Shown: piece by piece, positions 1-13,319 of the stretch
Layout: the number at the start of each line of letters is the position of its first letter
How positions within the stretch are numbered: position 1 is the stretch's first letter
NCBI GenBank assembly: GCA_030770425.1
Contig: JASJFT010000126.1
Span: forward strand, 1 to 64,000
Direction of reading: 5' to 3'
DNA length: 64,000 bases
Source of the DNA: Darksidea phi
Lineage: Eukaryota; Ascomycota; Dothideomycetes; Pleosporales; Lentitheciaceae
Notes under the pieces: model-generated
Database searches by the model: none
Told to the model about the DNA's origin: nothing
What the model saw: only the letters and a program-made list of their open reading frames with translations
Translations under genes and position numbers: made by a program

Positions 1-1577
1 GTAGACTCTCTAGAAAAAGTAAACTATAGGTAATAGTATAATAATAGCCTTTTTATAGAATAATATAAGTAGACTCTCTAGGAAAAAGCGTATTTTAGAT
101 AATAGTATAAAGTAGAAGTTAAAAATAGATCTACTAAGTACTTAGCTAAGGTTTATAGCTACCCTAGCTTTATTAATAAACCTCTATTATACTAACCTTC
201 CCGTATAATACTCTATACCTATTATAGTAGTAATATAAATAACGCGTATTTTAGTAAAGAGCTATTATTTATAATAGTAAGTAGTATAGTATATAAAATC
301 TACGTACTATAAGATAGCGACTCGACGAAAGACTCCGTCTATCGATATTATAAAACGTAAACTTAGACTCGATAATATATAATACGAATCGATATATAAT
401 AATATAGAGAAATATATAAAGGATTCTAAATTATTAAATATATAACTACGTAGTATTAAAGCGAAGGTAGAGATAATACGAATAGGGCGACTTATTAAGA
501 TAAAATACTCTCGCGTATTAAGTCGCGTACTAAATAGTACCCTAAATTTAAATATAAGGTAATTAGTATAATAAGTAAATAGTAATATTCGTCGAAGTAG
601 ACTTTAGGTACGGCCGTCGAATAAGGTAGAAAATAAAAACGATTAGAAGATAAATAAAAGTATAACTAGGTATACGATAGCCGTACCTATAGAAACCTTT
701 ATCCTAACTAAAAATACGTATAGTAAGTATACTAGTTAGACTATACTATTATTACTAATATCGTATAGCGGAAGCTAAATAATAGAACTAATAAAAGTAG
801 AATAAGGGGATATAATAGAAGATTATAAGGGCGAGATACGAATATACGAACCTATATACGACCTATATTTATAACTACTTCGAGTAGCCCTATATAATAT
901 ATATATACTATAATAACTAGACGGTTATCCTATCTCGGATAATATAGGTTTATACTATTAGCTATAGTATAGAACTAGGGTATTAGATAGAATAAAAACT
1001 ATTCTACTATATATTTATTATCCGAAACGTTTATAACTTTAATACTACTCTAATAGACGAGAAGTAATAAGTAATTATTATAAAAGAGCGTACGAATAAG
1101 TTATCCTTAGGCGGATATTACTTATTTAAAGCCGTACGCTACTTATCTAAAGCTACGCGCTACTTATCCTTATTAAGCTAGACTAGTAGTAAAGCGGTAC
1201 TATATTAAAGTTTATAGAGTAGCCTTTTAGATAAAATACTATTAACCTATTATAGATATTATTAATATAACTATATCCCTACTAAAGAAATACCTATATC
1301 CGGTATATAGCCTAGAAAGTCTAGGAAAGACGAGATAAGGTAATTAAGAAGACGCCCTCTAGTACGTAGTACTAATAAATATAGATATATAGGTAATAGC
1401 GTTAGTAAAACGTAAAGTAACTAGCGATACTATTCCTACTACTAAAAAGCGTATAAAGATAGTACTACTTAAGTTAAGGAAAAAGAACCCTCCTAATAGC
1501 TATATACGAGTAAGGTATATAACTAGGTACCTATAATCTCTAGTTTCTAACTTCTATATAGGGTTTGGTAAGGCCTA

Positions 1578-1640
1578 AGCCGACTAAGATATTAACTAAG
1601 CCGACTAAGGTATTAACTAAGCCGACTAAGGTATTAAATA
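1578..1640 (+). repeat. 21-bp tandem repeat, three units
   Basis: Three consecutive 21-base units start at 1578, 1599 and 1620, each beginning agccgactaag and ending attaa(c/a)ta. They differ at only one to three positions. A 21-base period equals seven codons. In one plus frame the units read as a heptad with TAA where Gln codons are likely to have been, so this was probably a coding heptapeptide repeat before RIP. Confidence 0.85.
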
Positions 1641-3771
1641 ATACGCCTTAATTATTATCTAATCTACCGCGTAGTAGTTCTAATATTACCGAACTAAATA
1701 CCTTATTTATTAGCGCTTCTTTCTACGCCGTAACTATATATTAAGGTTCGATTATTAGAATAAGCCCTATAGAAAAGGTAGAATTATAGAAAATTAATAC
1801 GGATATAGATATAAATAATATATTAATTATAGAGAACGATAATTATAAACGATTATACGACGAAATAGATACGAGATTAGAGCTTACGAGTTATATAAGC
1901 TATACCTCGATTAGTTTAATCTATCTATCGACCCGTCTATTAAAATACGTATATATACGAGAGAATAATCTACCTCTTTATAAACTAGTTAGGACGATAG
2001 TACTATCTAGAATAGTCTATAGTAAGATATATAGTAGTTATATTATTTATTCATAGTTTAGCTTAATAGAGGGACCGTTCGTATACTTTATAGTAAGAGT
2101 TTAGTAGGAGGTACGAGATAGCTTAGATATAGAGATTAGAGGGTATATCTCTAAATTACCTACCTTATAGGTAATAGCTAAGGTAAGTATTACCTATTAA
2201 AAGCTACTATAGGAGAGAGTACGAAAGATAATACCTTACTAGCTAGGGCTTTAGACTACTACCTTTTATATATAGACTATATAGAAGATACGATAGATAA
2301 TAGGTAATAAATATAGTTTTAACGTAGTAGATAGAGAAAGGACTATAAAAAGGGTAGAGAAGTTACTTAACGGGTTTACCTTTATTATAGAAGACCTAGA
2401 AAAGGTAAGATCTAGATATAATAATATATAGTATATACTAATTAATATAGCCTAACTAAAGATAGTTCTTAAATAAGGGTATTTAGTTAGTACTAACGTC
2501 TACGTTATAGGGGAAGGGCTAGGAGGTATTAGTAGTACTTCCTAGAGGTACGTAATATTTTAAGGTACTAAGTAGTATAATAGTATACTTTATTACGGCC
2601 CTAATATAGTAGATAATTAGAGAGTAGAAGTTAGGTAAATACTAAGTAATATCTAGGACTAGGGTATTACTATAAGGTATATACTAGTTCTAAATACGTA
2701 TAGAGCCTAACGTAAGATAGGGGTATATATAATACTACTTATATAGTAGAATAATTAATATAAAGAGAGATAAGACCTAGTTACTAAAATAATTAAGAAA
2801 GGAATAAGGAGGTATATAAGTAAAGTAGATCTTAAGCCGGTATATATACTAATCGTAGTAAATAACTATATAAATAATATATTAGATTTAGTTAGCCTAA
2901 GCGGTAATAGAAGTATCTATTAAATAATAGATACCGAAGAGATAGACCTAGAGGAGAAGAATATAATATAAGATAATATAGTAAGTTTAAAATCCTCTAT
3001 ACGTAGAAGGCTAGATATAGGATAGAGTACTAACTATTAGAACCGCCTAAGACCTTAATTTAACTAGAAAATATCTATCGAACGATCGCCCTATACCGCG
3101 ACGACGGTTCCTAATATCTAAAGTAGATTATAAGGGATATAGCGCTAAAGGATTTTTTCGATATATATATAGTAAATAGGATAATAGTAATACTATAGAA
3201 GGGTAATTATATACTAGCTAATAAGGGTACGCTCGGTAATTTAAAGAATAAGCTATAGAGTCGATTAAAAAAGAATAAAGAAATAGTAGAGATTAGTCTA
3301 TTTATATAGACTAATTTAGAAGAGGATAATAGTATCGAAAGATTCTATAATAGGGAATATAACGGTACTTTAGAAAGAAAGGAAGTCTGAGTAGATAAGG
3401 GCGAGGATAAAGAGGAGTAGTAAATATATAAAGAGTAGGAAGCTAAGGTAATAATACTATAGAGTATAGTATAGATTTATATAAATAAAGTAATCTAACT
3501 ATTAAGAATTACGACGGTACGAGAGACTAACGTATCTAATATACTAGTACTATAGATAAACTACTAGTAATATAGGAAACGTAAGGTACGAGAGGAATAA
3601 ATATAATACCTAGATATTATATTAAGTCTAATATATATATAATAGCTACTATTATCTATATACCTAAAAATAATTAAATCGCTATACATAGTATACGGAA
3701 ATAAAACGTAGCTAGTAATATATAGCGTAATAACCTATACTTAACGAATATCTACTAAATAATAGTAATTT

Positions 3772-3885
3772 ATACTATAAGCTATAGTACGAATATTACT
3801 ATACGCGATTACTAGGATTATATTTATATTATAAGCTATAGTATAAATATTACTATATACGATTACTAGGATTATATATTTACGA
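3772..3885. repeat. About 54-bp tandem duplication
   Basis: Two adjacent copies of a roughly 54-base unit contain ataagctatagta, aatattactata and gattactaggattata in the same order. The second copy differs mostly by C to T or G to A changes, as expected for RIP after duplication. Confidence 0.8.
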
Positions 3886-3955
3886 TAAAGTTATACGAAT
3901 AGGTTATATTATATAGGTATTATATAGGCGTACAATTTAGCGACTAGTCGTAGGG

Positions 3956-3995
3956 AATATTAAGTAATATTAAGTAATATTAAGTAGTATTAGGG
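3956..3995. repeat. 10-bp tandem repeat (aatattaagt), four units
   Basis: Three exact units of aatattaagt and a fourth variant unit (agtattaggg) lie head to tail. This is a simple minisatellite inside the degraded repeat, with no function visible. Confidence 0.8.
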
Positions 3996-4637
3996 GTATA
4001 GAGAGTATAGAGCGCGTATACTACGAGTATAGATTACCTACTAGCCGCGCTAACTCGTAGCGAACCTTTTACCGATATTAAGAAATCTTCTTTTATTAGA
4101 TAAAGTTTTTACTAATAAAGTTTTAGGTAGCTCTATTATTAATTAAAGTAGTAATTTTTCTTTCTTAGTAGGTTTCTTAAAGATAGATATAGTCCTATTC
4201 TCTAGTTTTTTAAATTCTTATTTTCTTAGGCTAGTATTTTATATTAATCTTAATCTAGATATACTTTAGGTATTTATTCTCTAGATATTTATACTATAGT
4301 CTTTCTAGAATATAGTTTAATAGTAGAAGTAGTCCTAGTATAATTCTAATATATCCCTTTTATTATTAATTCTTAAATTATTACTATCTATATACTACTT
4401 TTAGTATAACTACTTAGGTAATCCTTTTATTATAGTTCTTTACTAGGTAGTAGTTATTTTTTTACTTTACTCTCTTATAGAGTTAATATTCTTTCTATAT
4501 ATATAAGATCTATACGATCTTAAAGTATATTAGATATCTTATTTTATATTATAGGTTATCTTCTAGATTAATCTTATATCTTTAATTATTATATTTTATA
4601 AAGATTATCCTTATAGAAATCTATTATTTAATTACTA

Positions 4638-6729
4638 TATACTATAGTTATTCTTTATTAACTATTTTTATAATATACTATATTTCTTTCTAAGTTTTTT
4701 AGTTAGATATAAGGTCTATAATAATAAAGTTCTATTTAACTTATTATTTAAAGTCTTTAAATAGTTAGTATATTAGGTAAAATCTAGACTATTCTTTATA
4801 AATCTCTTATATTATTATAGATATTATAGTTTTCTCTATAAACTATAAGACTTAAGTATAAGTTATATTAAGTTCTAATACTAGTTCTATTTCTTCTTTA
4901 AATAGTCGAATTATCTAAAGATATCTAGTATTCTTATATAACGTAACTAGATTTTTATCTTCTAGTTCTAAGGACTTATTACTATTATTAACTATTTATA
5001 ACGATATATCTAGAATATTATTAAAATCTTTCTTTTTTATAGATAAGTCTTCCTTAGGTACTTCTTCTTATACCTCTAGTAAGAATAAAACTCTTCTCTA
5101 AGACTCCTAAGTTATAGCTACCTATTATTTCTATAGCTAGTAGCTAGTATTTAACTTAACTTTATAGTATATTTTATACTAGTTACGTATATAAGTTATT
5201 TAGTATATAATATTATATTCTTATATTATAACTACTTTATCCTTTTTACCCTACTAAGTATATTAGGATTTTTTCTTTCTTAGGTCTAATCTATAGTTTT
5301 TTATTAAGTATTTTTATTTTTTATATTTAAAGTATACTCGCTTCTTATAGAGTTCTTATTTTTTAAAATTCTATTTCTCTTTCTTAGATTCTAGACTAGT
5401 CTCTAGGACTATTACTTCTAGTCTATAGTATTTTTCTTCTTTCTTCTTTTTATAGAATTTAATCTTTTTCTTTCTTTCTAAATTCTAGAGATAGAGGTTA
5501 TCGTTAATTTTAATAGCTTATTTAATTAGTCCTTTTATAGTTTAGGGTCGTTTTATCTAAATTATTTTATAATAAATATAGTCTTTTAGTCCTTTATAGT
5601 ATTATAATATAAGGGCTATCTCTCCCTATTAGATCTTTATAGTAAGTTATTTAAACTTAGATATATAAGTCGTAGTAGATTTTATCTATTTAAGGTATAT
5701 AATTTTTTATTCTATTAGTCTTTCTAAATTAATATCTTTAAAAGTAATATATAACTTATTTTTAAAGTACTTATAACTTAAAAAGATAATCTTTATTTTA
5801 TTACTTTACTAAGTTTCTAGTAGTTATAGTTATTTATTTAAGTACGTCTCGAACTAAGTAATAACTTTTTCTACGAACTAAACTACTATAAATAATACTT
5901 TATTACTTTTAATAGATAGTTTTATTTAGTTAAAGTTAAGATAGATTATTATATTAGCTAAAAATCCCCTAAACTTTAATCTTATTCTATTAAACTTCTC
6001 TAGTTTTCTAAGTTTTAATAGTTTACTTATATATTTTTATAATTAAATAGTTAACTCTATAAGCTAAGCTTCTAATATATCTTCTCTCTTCTTAAATATA
6101 TATTAATTCTTAATAACTCTTTTAAAATTTTCTATAGTTATACTATCCTCTAAGGAGCTAAACTCCTAATAGCTTCCTATCTTTAAAGGTTTAACTTAAG
6201 TTAGCGGCTATACTACTCTACTTTATTAGGTTCCTTCTCCTACTATTATAATTAGCTATTCCTACCTACCGGATAGTTAAGGTATTAAACGGGGTCCGGG
6301 CCTAATAGGTTATTTAGCCTCGTTTAGGGGTTTATACTTAAGATAGGAAAGAAGGAGTAAGAATAAGTAGGTAATAGTTTAATTACGTTAATATATAAGG
6401 ATTAATCTAGATTCGGAAATTAACTATAAGAGAAAACTATCTAGGAGATTCGTAGTTATTATATATTAATTTAGTTTCCTTAGATCTATAGGATCTATAG
6501 CTTTACGTTCCCGTAGATCTACTAATCTATAGATCTATAACTCTATAAATCTATATTTATTAAGTCTTATAGATCTATAGATCTATTATATAACTTTCTA
6601 GTAAAGTTATTTATACTAATTATTATTTATACTATAGTCGTAGTCGTCGTATTTCGTATTAGAGCTAGTAATAGATTTAATCTTTAGTAGCTCCTCTTAC
6701 TACTATCCCGTAGTATATATTTGGTTCGT
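4638..6729 (-). mobile_element. Ty3/Gypsy gag relic, tandem copy 1
   Basis: On the minus strand, frames around 5,650-5,300 give a degraded Gypsy-type Gag. A Leu-Ile-rich helix with the pattern usually seen as an Ile-Asp-Asn/Asp-Arg-Leu segment is followed by a Lys-rich linker. Next comes a CX2CX4HX4C zinc knuckle in which Cys and His codons have become Tyr codons by G to A / C to T change. The copy is about 2.1 kb and is followed directly by a second copy (6,729-8,838) in the same orientation. The right end (about 6,480-6,729) is rich in agatctata motifs and may be an LTR or leader. No reverse transcriptase was recognised in this unit. Confidence 0.75.
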
Positions 6730-8838
6730 AATAATATATTATAATTATTCTTTATTAATTATCTTTATAATATATTATATTTCTTTCTAGATTTCTTAGT
6801 TAAGTATAAGATCTATAATAATAAAGTTCTATTTAATCTATTATTTAAAATCTTTAAATAGTCGATATATTAGATAAGATCTAGACTATTCTTTATAAAT
6901 TTCTTATATTATTATAGATATTATAGTTTTCTCTATAAATTATAAGGCTCGAGTATATATTATATTAAGTTTTAATACTAGTTCTATTTTTTCTTTAGAT
7001 AGTCGAATTATCTATAGATATCTAATATTCTTATATATCATAATTAGATTTTTATCTTCTAGTTTTAAGAATTTATTATTATTATTAACTATTTATAATA
7101 GTATATCTAGGGTATTATTAAAATCTTTCTTTTTTATAAATAAGTCTTTCTTAGGTACTTCTTCTTATATTTCTAGTAAGAACGAAACTCTCCTCTAAGA
7201 TTTTCGAGTTATAGCTATTTACTATTTCTATAGTTAATAGCTAGTATTTAACTTAATTTTATAATATATCTTATACTAGTTATATATATAAGTCGTTTAA
7301 TATATAGTATTATATTCTTATATTATAGCTACTTTATTCTTTTTACCCTATTAAGTATATTAAGATTTTTCTTTTCTTAAACTTAATCTATAGTCTTTTA
7401 CTAGGTATTCTTACTTCTTATACTTAAAGTATACTTACTTTTTATAGAGTTCTTATTTCTTAGAATTCTATTTCTCTTTTTTAGGTTCTAAACTAGCTCT
7501 TAGGACTATTACCTCTAGTCTATAGTATTTTTCTTCTTTCTTCTTTTTATAGAATTTAATCTTCCTCTTTCTTTCTAAGTTCTAGAGATAGAGGTTATTA
7601 TTAATCTTAATAGTTTATTTAATTAGTTCTCTTATAGTCTAAGGTTATTCTATCTAAATTATTTTATAATAGATATAGTCTTTTAGTCCTTTATAATATT
7701 ATAATATAAGAACTACCTTTCTTTATTAAATCTTTATAGTAAGTTATTCGAACTTAAATATATAAGTTATAATAGATTTTATCTATCTAAGGTATATAAT
7801 TTTTTATTTTACTAATCTTTTTAAATCGATATTTTTAAAGGTAATATATAGTTTATTCTTAAAGTACTTATAACTTAAGAAGATAGTCTTTATCTTATTA
7901 CTTTACTAAGCTTCTAGTAGTTATAGTTATTTATTTAAATATATCTTAAACTAAGTAATAGCTTTCCCTATAAACTAAGCTACTACGAATAATACTTTAT
8001 TACTTTTAGTAAATAGTTTTATTCTATTAAGGTCGAGGTAGATTATTATATTAGCTAGGAATCCTTTAAGTTTTAATTTTATTCTATTAAACTTTTCTAG
8101 TTCTTTAAGCTTTAATAATTTACTTATATATTTCTAAAGTTAAATAGTTAACTTTATAAGCTAAGCTTCTAATATATTCTCCCTCTTCTTAAATATATAC
8201 TAATTCTTAATAACTCTTTTAAATTTTTTTATAATTATACTATCTTTTAGGAAACTAAATTTCTAATAGCTTTCTATCTTAGAGGGTTCGGCCTAAGTTA
8301 GTAGCTACGCCGCTTCGCTTTATTAAGTTTCTTCTCCTACTATTATAGTTAACTATTTCTACCTACTAGATAGTTAAAGTATTAAATAGGGTCTAGACCT
8401 AATAGGTTATTTAGTCTTATTTAGGATTTATACTTAAGATAGAAAAGAAGGAGTTAGAATAAGTAGGTAATAGTTTAATTATATTAATAGATAAGGATTA
8501 ATCTAGATTCGAATTAATTATAAGGAAAAAGCTATCTAGAAGATTCGTAGTTATTATATATTAATTTAATTTTCTTAAATCTATAGCTCTATACCTATAG
8601 ATTTACTAAGCTATAGCTCTATAACTCTATTCTAATAGATCTACTAAGCTATTACGTAATCCTTAGATCTATTCTTACTAAGATATAGATCTATTATATA
8701 ACTTCCTAGTAAAGTTATTCGTATTAATTATTATTTATACTATAGTTATAATCGTTATATTTCGTATTAAAGCTAGTAATAGATTTAATCTTAGGTAGCT
8801 CTTCTTATTACTATTTCGTAGTATATATTTAGTTCGTA
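6729..8838 (-). mobile_element. Ty3/Gypsy gag relic, tandem copy 2
   Basis: This is a direct repeat of 4,638-6,729. Matching landmarks include the start at 6,740 (attattctttattaa), the Lys-rich Gag linker near 7,500-7,600, the agatct-rich end near 8,580-8,700, and a shared terminal string ending ttcgtaataa. Differences between the copies are mainly C/T and A/G transitions, consistent with RIP acting on both after duplication. Copy 2 has more transitions to T and A, for example in the segment corresponding to 6,280-6,310. Confidence 0.78.
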
Positions 8839-8849
8839 ATAAATAGACT

Positions 8850-11800
8850 AGTACCTTTTAGAATATAGCTATAGATCTTAATATAGTAGATATTACTATT
8901 ATACTCTATAATATCTTATACCCTAATAGTATTCTTATATATAACGAAGATTTAGATAACCTTCTCTCTAATATTATATATTTAACTAAGCTAGACTACG
9001 TAGTACTAGCTTAAGTAGAGGATCGATATAACGATCTTCGTTATAGTAGAAAATAGATAGTTAATAGACTTAAATAAGCTCTAATAGAGTATAACGAATT
9101 ATAACCTATAAACCCTATTAAGACTTTTACTATTAGAACTAAGAAAGAAGAGAAGAAATATATTAATAAGCGTTATACGAAGTATACTTCTACTAATACT
9201 ATAGCTAATAATATAAATATAATTAATAAAATAGATACTACTAAATTAGCTAGTATACTAAAAAGTTAGAAGTATAATCTATACTCTTATTATAAGAAAC
9301 CCTACTATAAAGGATCTAACTATTACTTTAAGCTATATCCTAAGAAGAAAGTAGAAATAAAGAAGAAAAGAAAGACTAAGAAGATAAAAGCTAATATAAT
9401 AAAAATAATAATAGATATAATAAATATCTATATTATAATTAATTATTTATTATTACTATAAGAGTAACTTTCTTCTAAAATACTAGATAATCTATATAGT
9501 ACTACCTTCTTCTATATAAATATTTCTTTATTAATACTTTAATATACCGCTTATAATATAATTTATAAATACTATTATTACTATAATACTACTACTAACT
9601 AAAGCGTCTATAATAATAAATCTAAGTTTATTATCTAGTCGGATAAACTTATATCTATAATTAAAGATATTAATAGTATATTATAAGTCTAAGGACTAGA
9701 TACTATATAATTTAATATTATAAAGAGTAATAGTATAATCTAAACTATTATTCTAAATAATATAATCTTTAAAGAAGACTTTATAATAAACGTTATCTTA
9801 TAAGCTTTTTTTAAACGAAAGGACTACTTCTATAATAATAGTACTAACGTACTTATAAAGTTTAATAGTTCTAAGTTTATCTATCTATCTAAGATAGATA
9901 GAATTTCTAATTTTCTAGTTATCTATAATAAAGAGGAGGCTATATATACTATTATATATATTATTCTTTATAGTAATTATTTCTCTTATACTACTTCTTA
10001 TATAGTACGCCCTTTATATAAGTAATATATAATACTAGATTATTTAAACTTAGTAATACTAAAATATTTAGCTAAAAAGATTAATAATATAGAGATTTCT
10101 AATATAAAGCTATTTAACTATAAGTCTTATAATATAGTAAAATTATTATAAATTTTCTCTTATATACTATAAGAACGTTTCTCTTATATTCTAGATAAGG
10201 TCTATATTAATATTATAGAATCTATTATATCCGAAGGATATAATAGAGAGTATTATTAAATACTTATTACTAATAATTTTTTCTAATACTACTAGATATT
10301 TTACTTAGATTCTAGAGCCTTACTTATTAAAGAACTAATTAAGTAGTATAATACTTAAGAGATAGAAATAGGTCTTTATATTAGTACTATCTATCTTAAT
10401 AATACTAGGGAATTTATAAATAATTAACTCGAATAATATATTAAAAGTAAAGATACTAAACTTAAATACTCTCTACTATATAATATCTTAAGAAATAATA
10501 TTATAGAATATACTAATAGTATTACTTCTATAAGTATACGTATAATATATATTATAGCTAGTATTCTTTAGAATTTATAGCTATATATAGTATAATATTA
10601 AATATAAAATTAGAACTTTCTATTAATCTCTAGTATTTCTATTAAGAAAATATCTTATAAGATATATTAATTAAAAAATAATATTTTTAATTTAATACTA
10701 AATCTTACTTTATTTATACCTTTAACTATATTAGTTATATTTATATACCTAAGGTAAAGTATATATATAGTAAGAAACTAGTACCTTATAATTAAAAGGA
10801 CTATTTAGTTAGTATAATTACTAAGAATATATACGAGATATATATTCTTAAGATAAAAGATATTATTTATTTAACTATAATTTACTAGGATTTCTATAAC
10901 TATAATATTAAAATTATTTCTTCTAGTCCTAATAAGCTCTCTCTTTCTATTTAATTATCTCTAGTTACTAAGACTTTACCTCCTAATATAGTTACTAATA
11001 CTATTAAATCTATAGATAATAATTAGTAGGAATAACTTTAAGAAGTAGTAGGATTATAATCTAATCTAGGGGGTAACCCTACTAATACTACTATATAAGA
11101 GGAGGACTAAGATAAGAATACTACTATATCTAATATATTATTAAAGTAAGTCTTTAATAGCCCCTTAAAGCTATATAGAGATAAACTAAATTATATACTA
11201 ATAGATAGTAATAAGTATTATTATCTCTACTTTACGTCTTTAATATTTAAGTAGATTTTTACCCTTACTATTATAAAAGTATTAATAGATATATTACTAT
11301 TAAGCCTTCTACCTAAATTAAAGAATTATTATAAATTTAAATTATATTTATATAGAAATTAATTTTAGCTTATTATAAATAAGAAGTTCGATTCTCTTAA
11401 ATAAAATAATATCTAGTATTTTATAATATTTATAAAACTAAACTAATATAAAGTAATATCTAGTTAATAGGTATATAAGTATAAGGGTAATACTAATAAT
11501 AAACTTCTTAAATATAAAGTATATCTTATTACTTATAGTAATTTTTAGATATAATTAGAATATTTCTAATTTATCTACTTATACGTTATACGTATAACGA
11601 CTCTATATACCCTCTTTATACTTATTACCCTCTAGAATCTAGAATATAAATAAATTAATATTATTATTATTTATCTTAATACTTATTTAGATAATAAGTA
11701 CGTTATTTTTCTATAACTCCTCTTAAATATTATAGATAGTAGTACTACTATTTAACTACTACGTAGAATTTATAGACTTAAAGAATCTACCCTATTATAG

Positions 11801-12600
11801 TATCTTAATCTTAAAATCTTACTTCTAGATTTTAGATATATATCTTTAGTCTTTAACTTATACGTCTTTATTAATAAAAATACTTAAGATATTATTATTA
11901 TATACATTAATAATCTTATTCTTACTATCTATACTAAGAAGGATATAGCTATTCTTAAGAATACTATTTTTAAGTATTATAAGGCCCGAGATCTTAGACT
12001 ACTATTCTTCTATCTAGATATTAAAATTATTAGAGATAGGGATAAATATATACTCTCTATCTTAATAGACTTATATTTTAATAAGCTTATTATAGACTAC
12101 TATATAGATAATAAGCTATTTATAAAGATTTCTTTATCTTTAAAGTACCTTAAAGAGTATCTATAAGATATAGATATCTCTTAGAATACTATTAAATAAT
12201 ATTAGTCTTTTATTATCTATTTCTTATATTCTATAAGTATATACTACTCTAATATAGTATAGTATATATACTTTATAGTCTACTTTATAAGTAATCCTAT
12301 TTTCTAGTAACCTAAGCTTCTACTATATATTATTTATTATATTAAGAACTATTATACTTTTAGAATCTAATATAATAGCTTTAATATAAATACCTTAGCT
12401 ATCTATTTAGATATTATTTATATAGATAGTACTAGTAATAGAAAATTATTATATAGCTATACCTTTAAACTAGTTAATAGTCTTATCTTATATAAATTAC
12501 TTAAATAGTATATTATTATAACTTCCTTTACTAAAGCTAAGTTAGTCGTTATAATATATATAATAAAGAAAGCTACTTAGTTATATAATCTTCTTACTTA
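8850..12600 (+). mobile_element. Ty1/Copia retrotransposon relic
   Basis: Plus-strand order is that of a Copia element. A Gag zinc knuckle with Cys/His turned to Tyr lies near 9,270-9,340. An integrase core piece lies near 10,205-10,290, where a GY-N-R/E-Y segment is followed by Asn in place of the catalytic Asp. Reverse transcriptase follows, with the catalytic Y-x-D-D box changed to YINN at 11,903-11,914 and then an ILT-T-K-KDIA segment. RNase H lies near 12,420-12,560, beginning DST-NRK and ending T-S-x-T-x-A-x-L-V. Family knowledge puts integrase before RT in Copia elements, which fits. Stops at former Gln codons and Asp to Asn changes show RIP. The LTR boundaries were not resolved. Confidence 0.85.
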
Positions 12601-13319
12601 GTTTAGTTATAAAGAAGATAATCTTAAGTTTATAAGATTATATATTAATAATCTCTTTATAATTATACTAATTTATAGTAATAGTTACTATAAGTAATTA
12701 AAGTATATTAATATTTAGTATAAATACGTCTAATAAGAGGTCTAAAATAATAATTTAAACGTCGTCTATCTTCTTAGAATCGATATACTCGCTAATAGAT
12801 TAACTAAGTCCTATTACTTATTCTTATATAAGAACTTTATTACCTAAATAGATATAATTACTATTAATAATAACTTTATACTATAAATTATAGTATAATT
12901 ACTCTAAAATTTAACTATTTTATAATACTTTTATATTATTTTATAGTATTTTTACTATAAAATTATACTTTAGTAAAGAGTATATTTCTTTCTTATTAAA
13001 ACTTAATTATATATCTTTTAGTAAATATTAGTAAAATTCTCCCCTTTATAAGCCTTAGAAGGGTATATTAGTAGTTCTCTTTAGAATTCCTATCTAATCT
13101 AGTTTAAGTCTTATTTACTATATTTTATTATAAGATATTACGTACTATTAAGTATTATCTAATCCTTTAGTATTATCTCGTTTACTATATTTTATAATAA
13201 GATATTATATATTAAGATAACTAGCGCCTTATATTTATTATATAGTTTACTTCTAATATAGATTTTATAATATATTAATTTTATAATTATATAATTTCTA
13301 CTCTTATTAATCTATAGAT

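Larger units (their letters stand above)
1..4100. mobile_element. RIP-degraded repeat of unidentified family
   Basis: This segment lacks CA/TG like the rest of the block but keeps many CG, CC and GG steps, so it is less AT-rich than its neighbours. The first 68 bases are partly repeated at 69-110 (both start gtagactctctag). Plus-strand frames carry regularly spaced TAA where CAA is expected. I could not match it to a retrotransposon domain with confidence, and a short Gypsy RNase H-like stretch near 595-660 is too weak to call. It is probably a mobile element because RIP only hits duplicated DNA. Orientation and family are unknown. Confidence 0.55.

Noticed and set aside
3770..3995. CRISPR-like array
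   Set aside because: The repeats are contiguous without spacers, in a eukaryotic RIPed region. They are simple tandem repeats.
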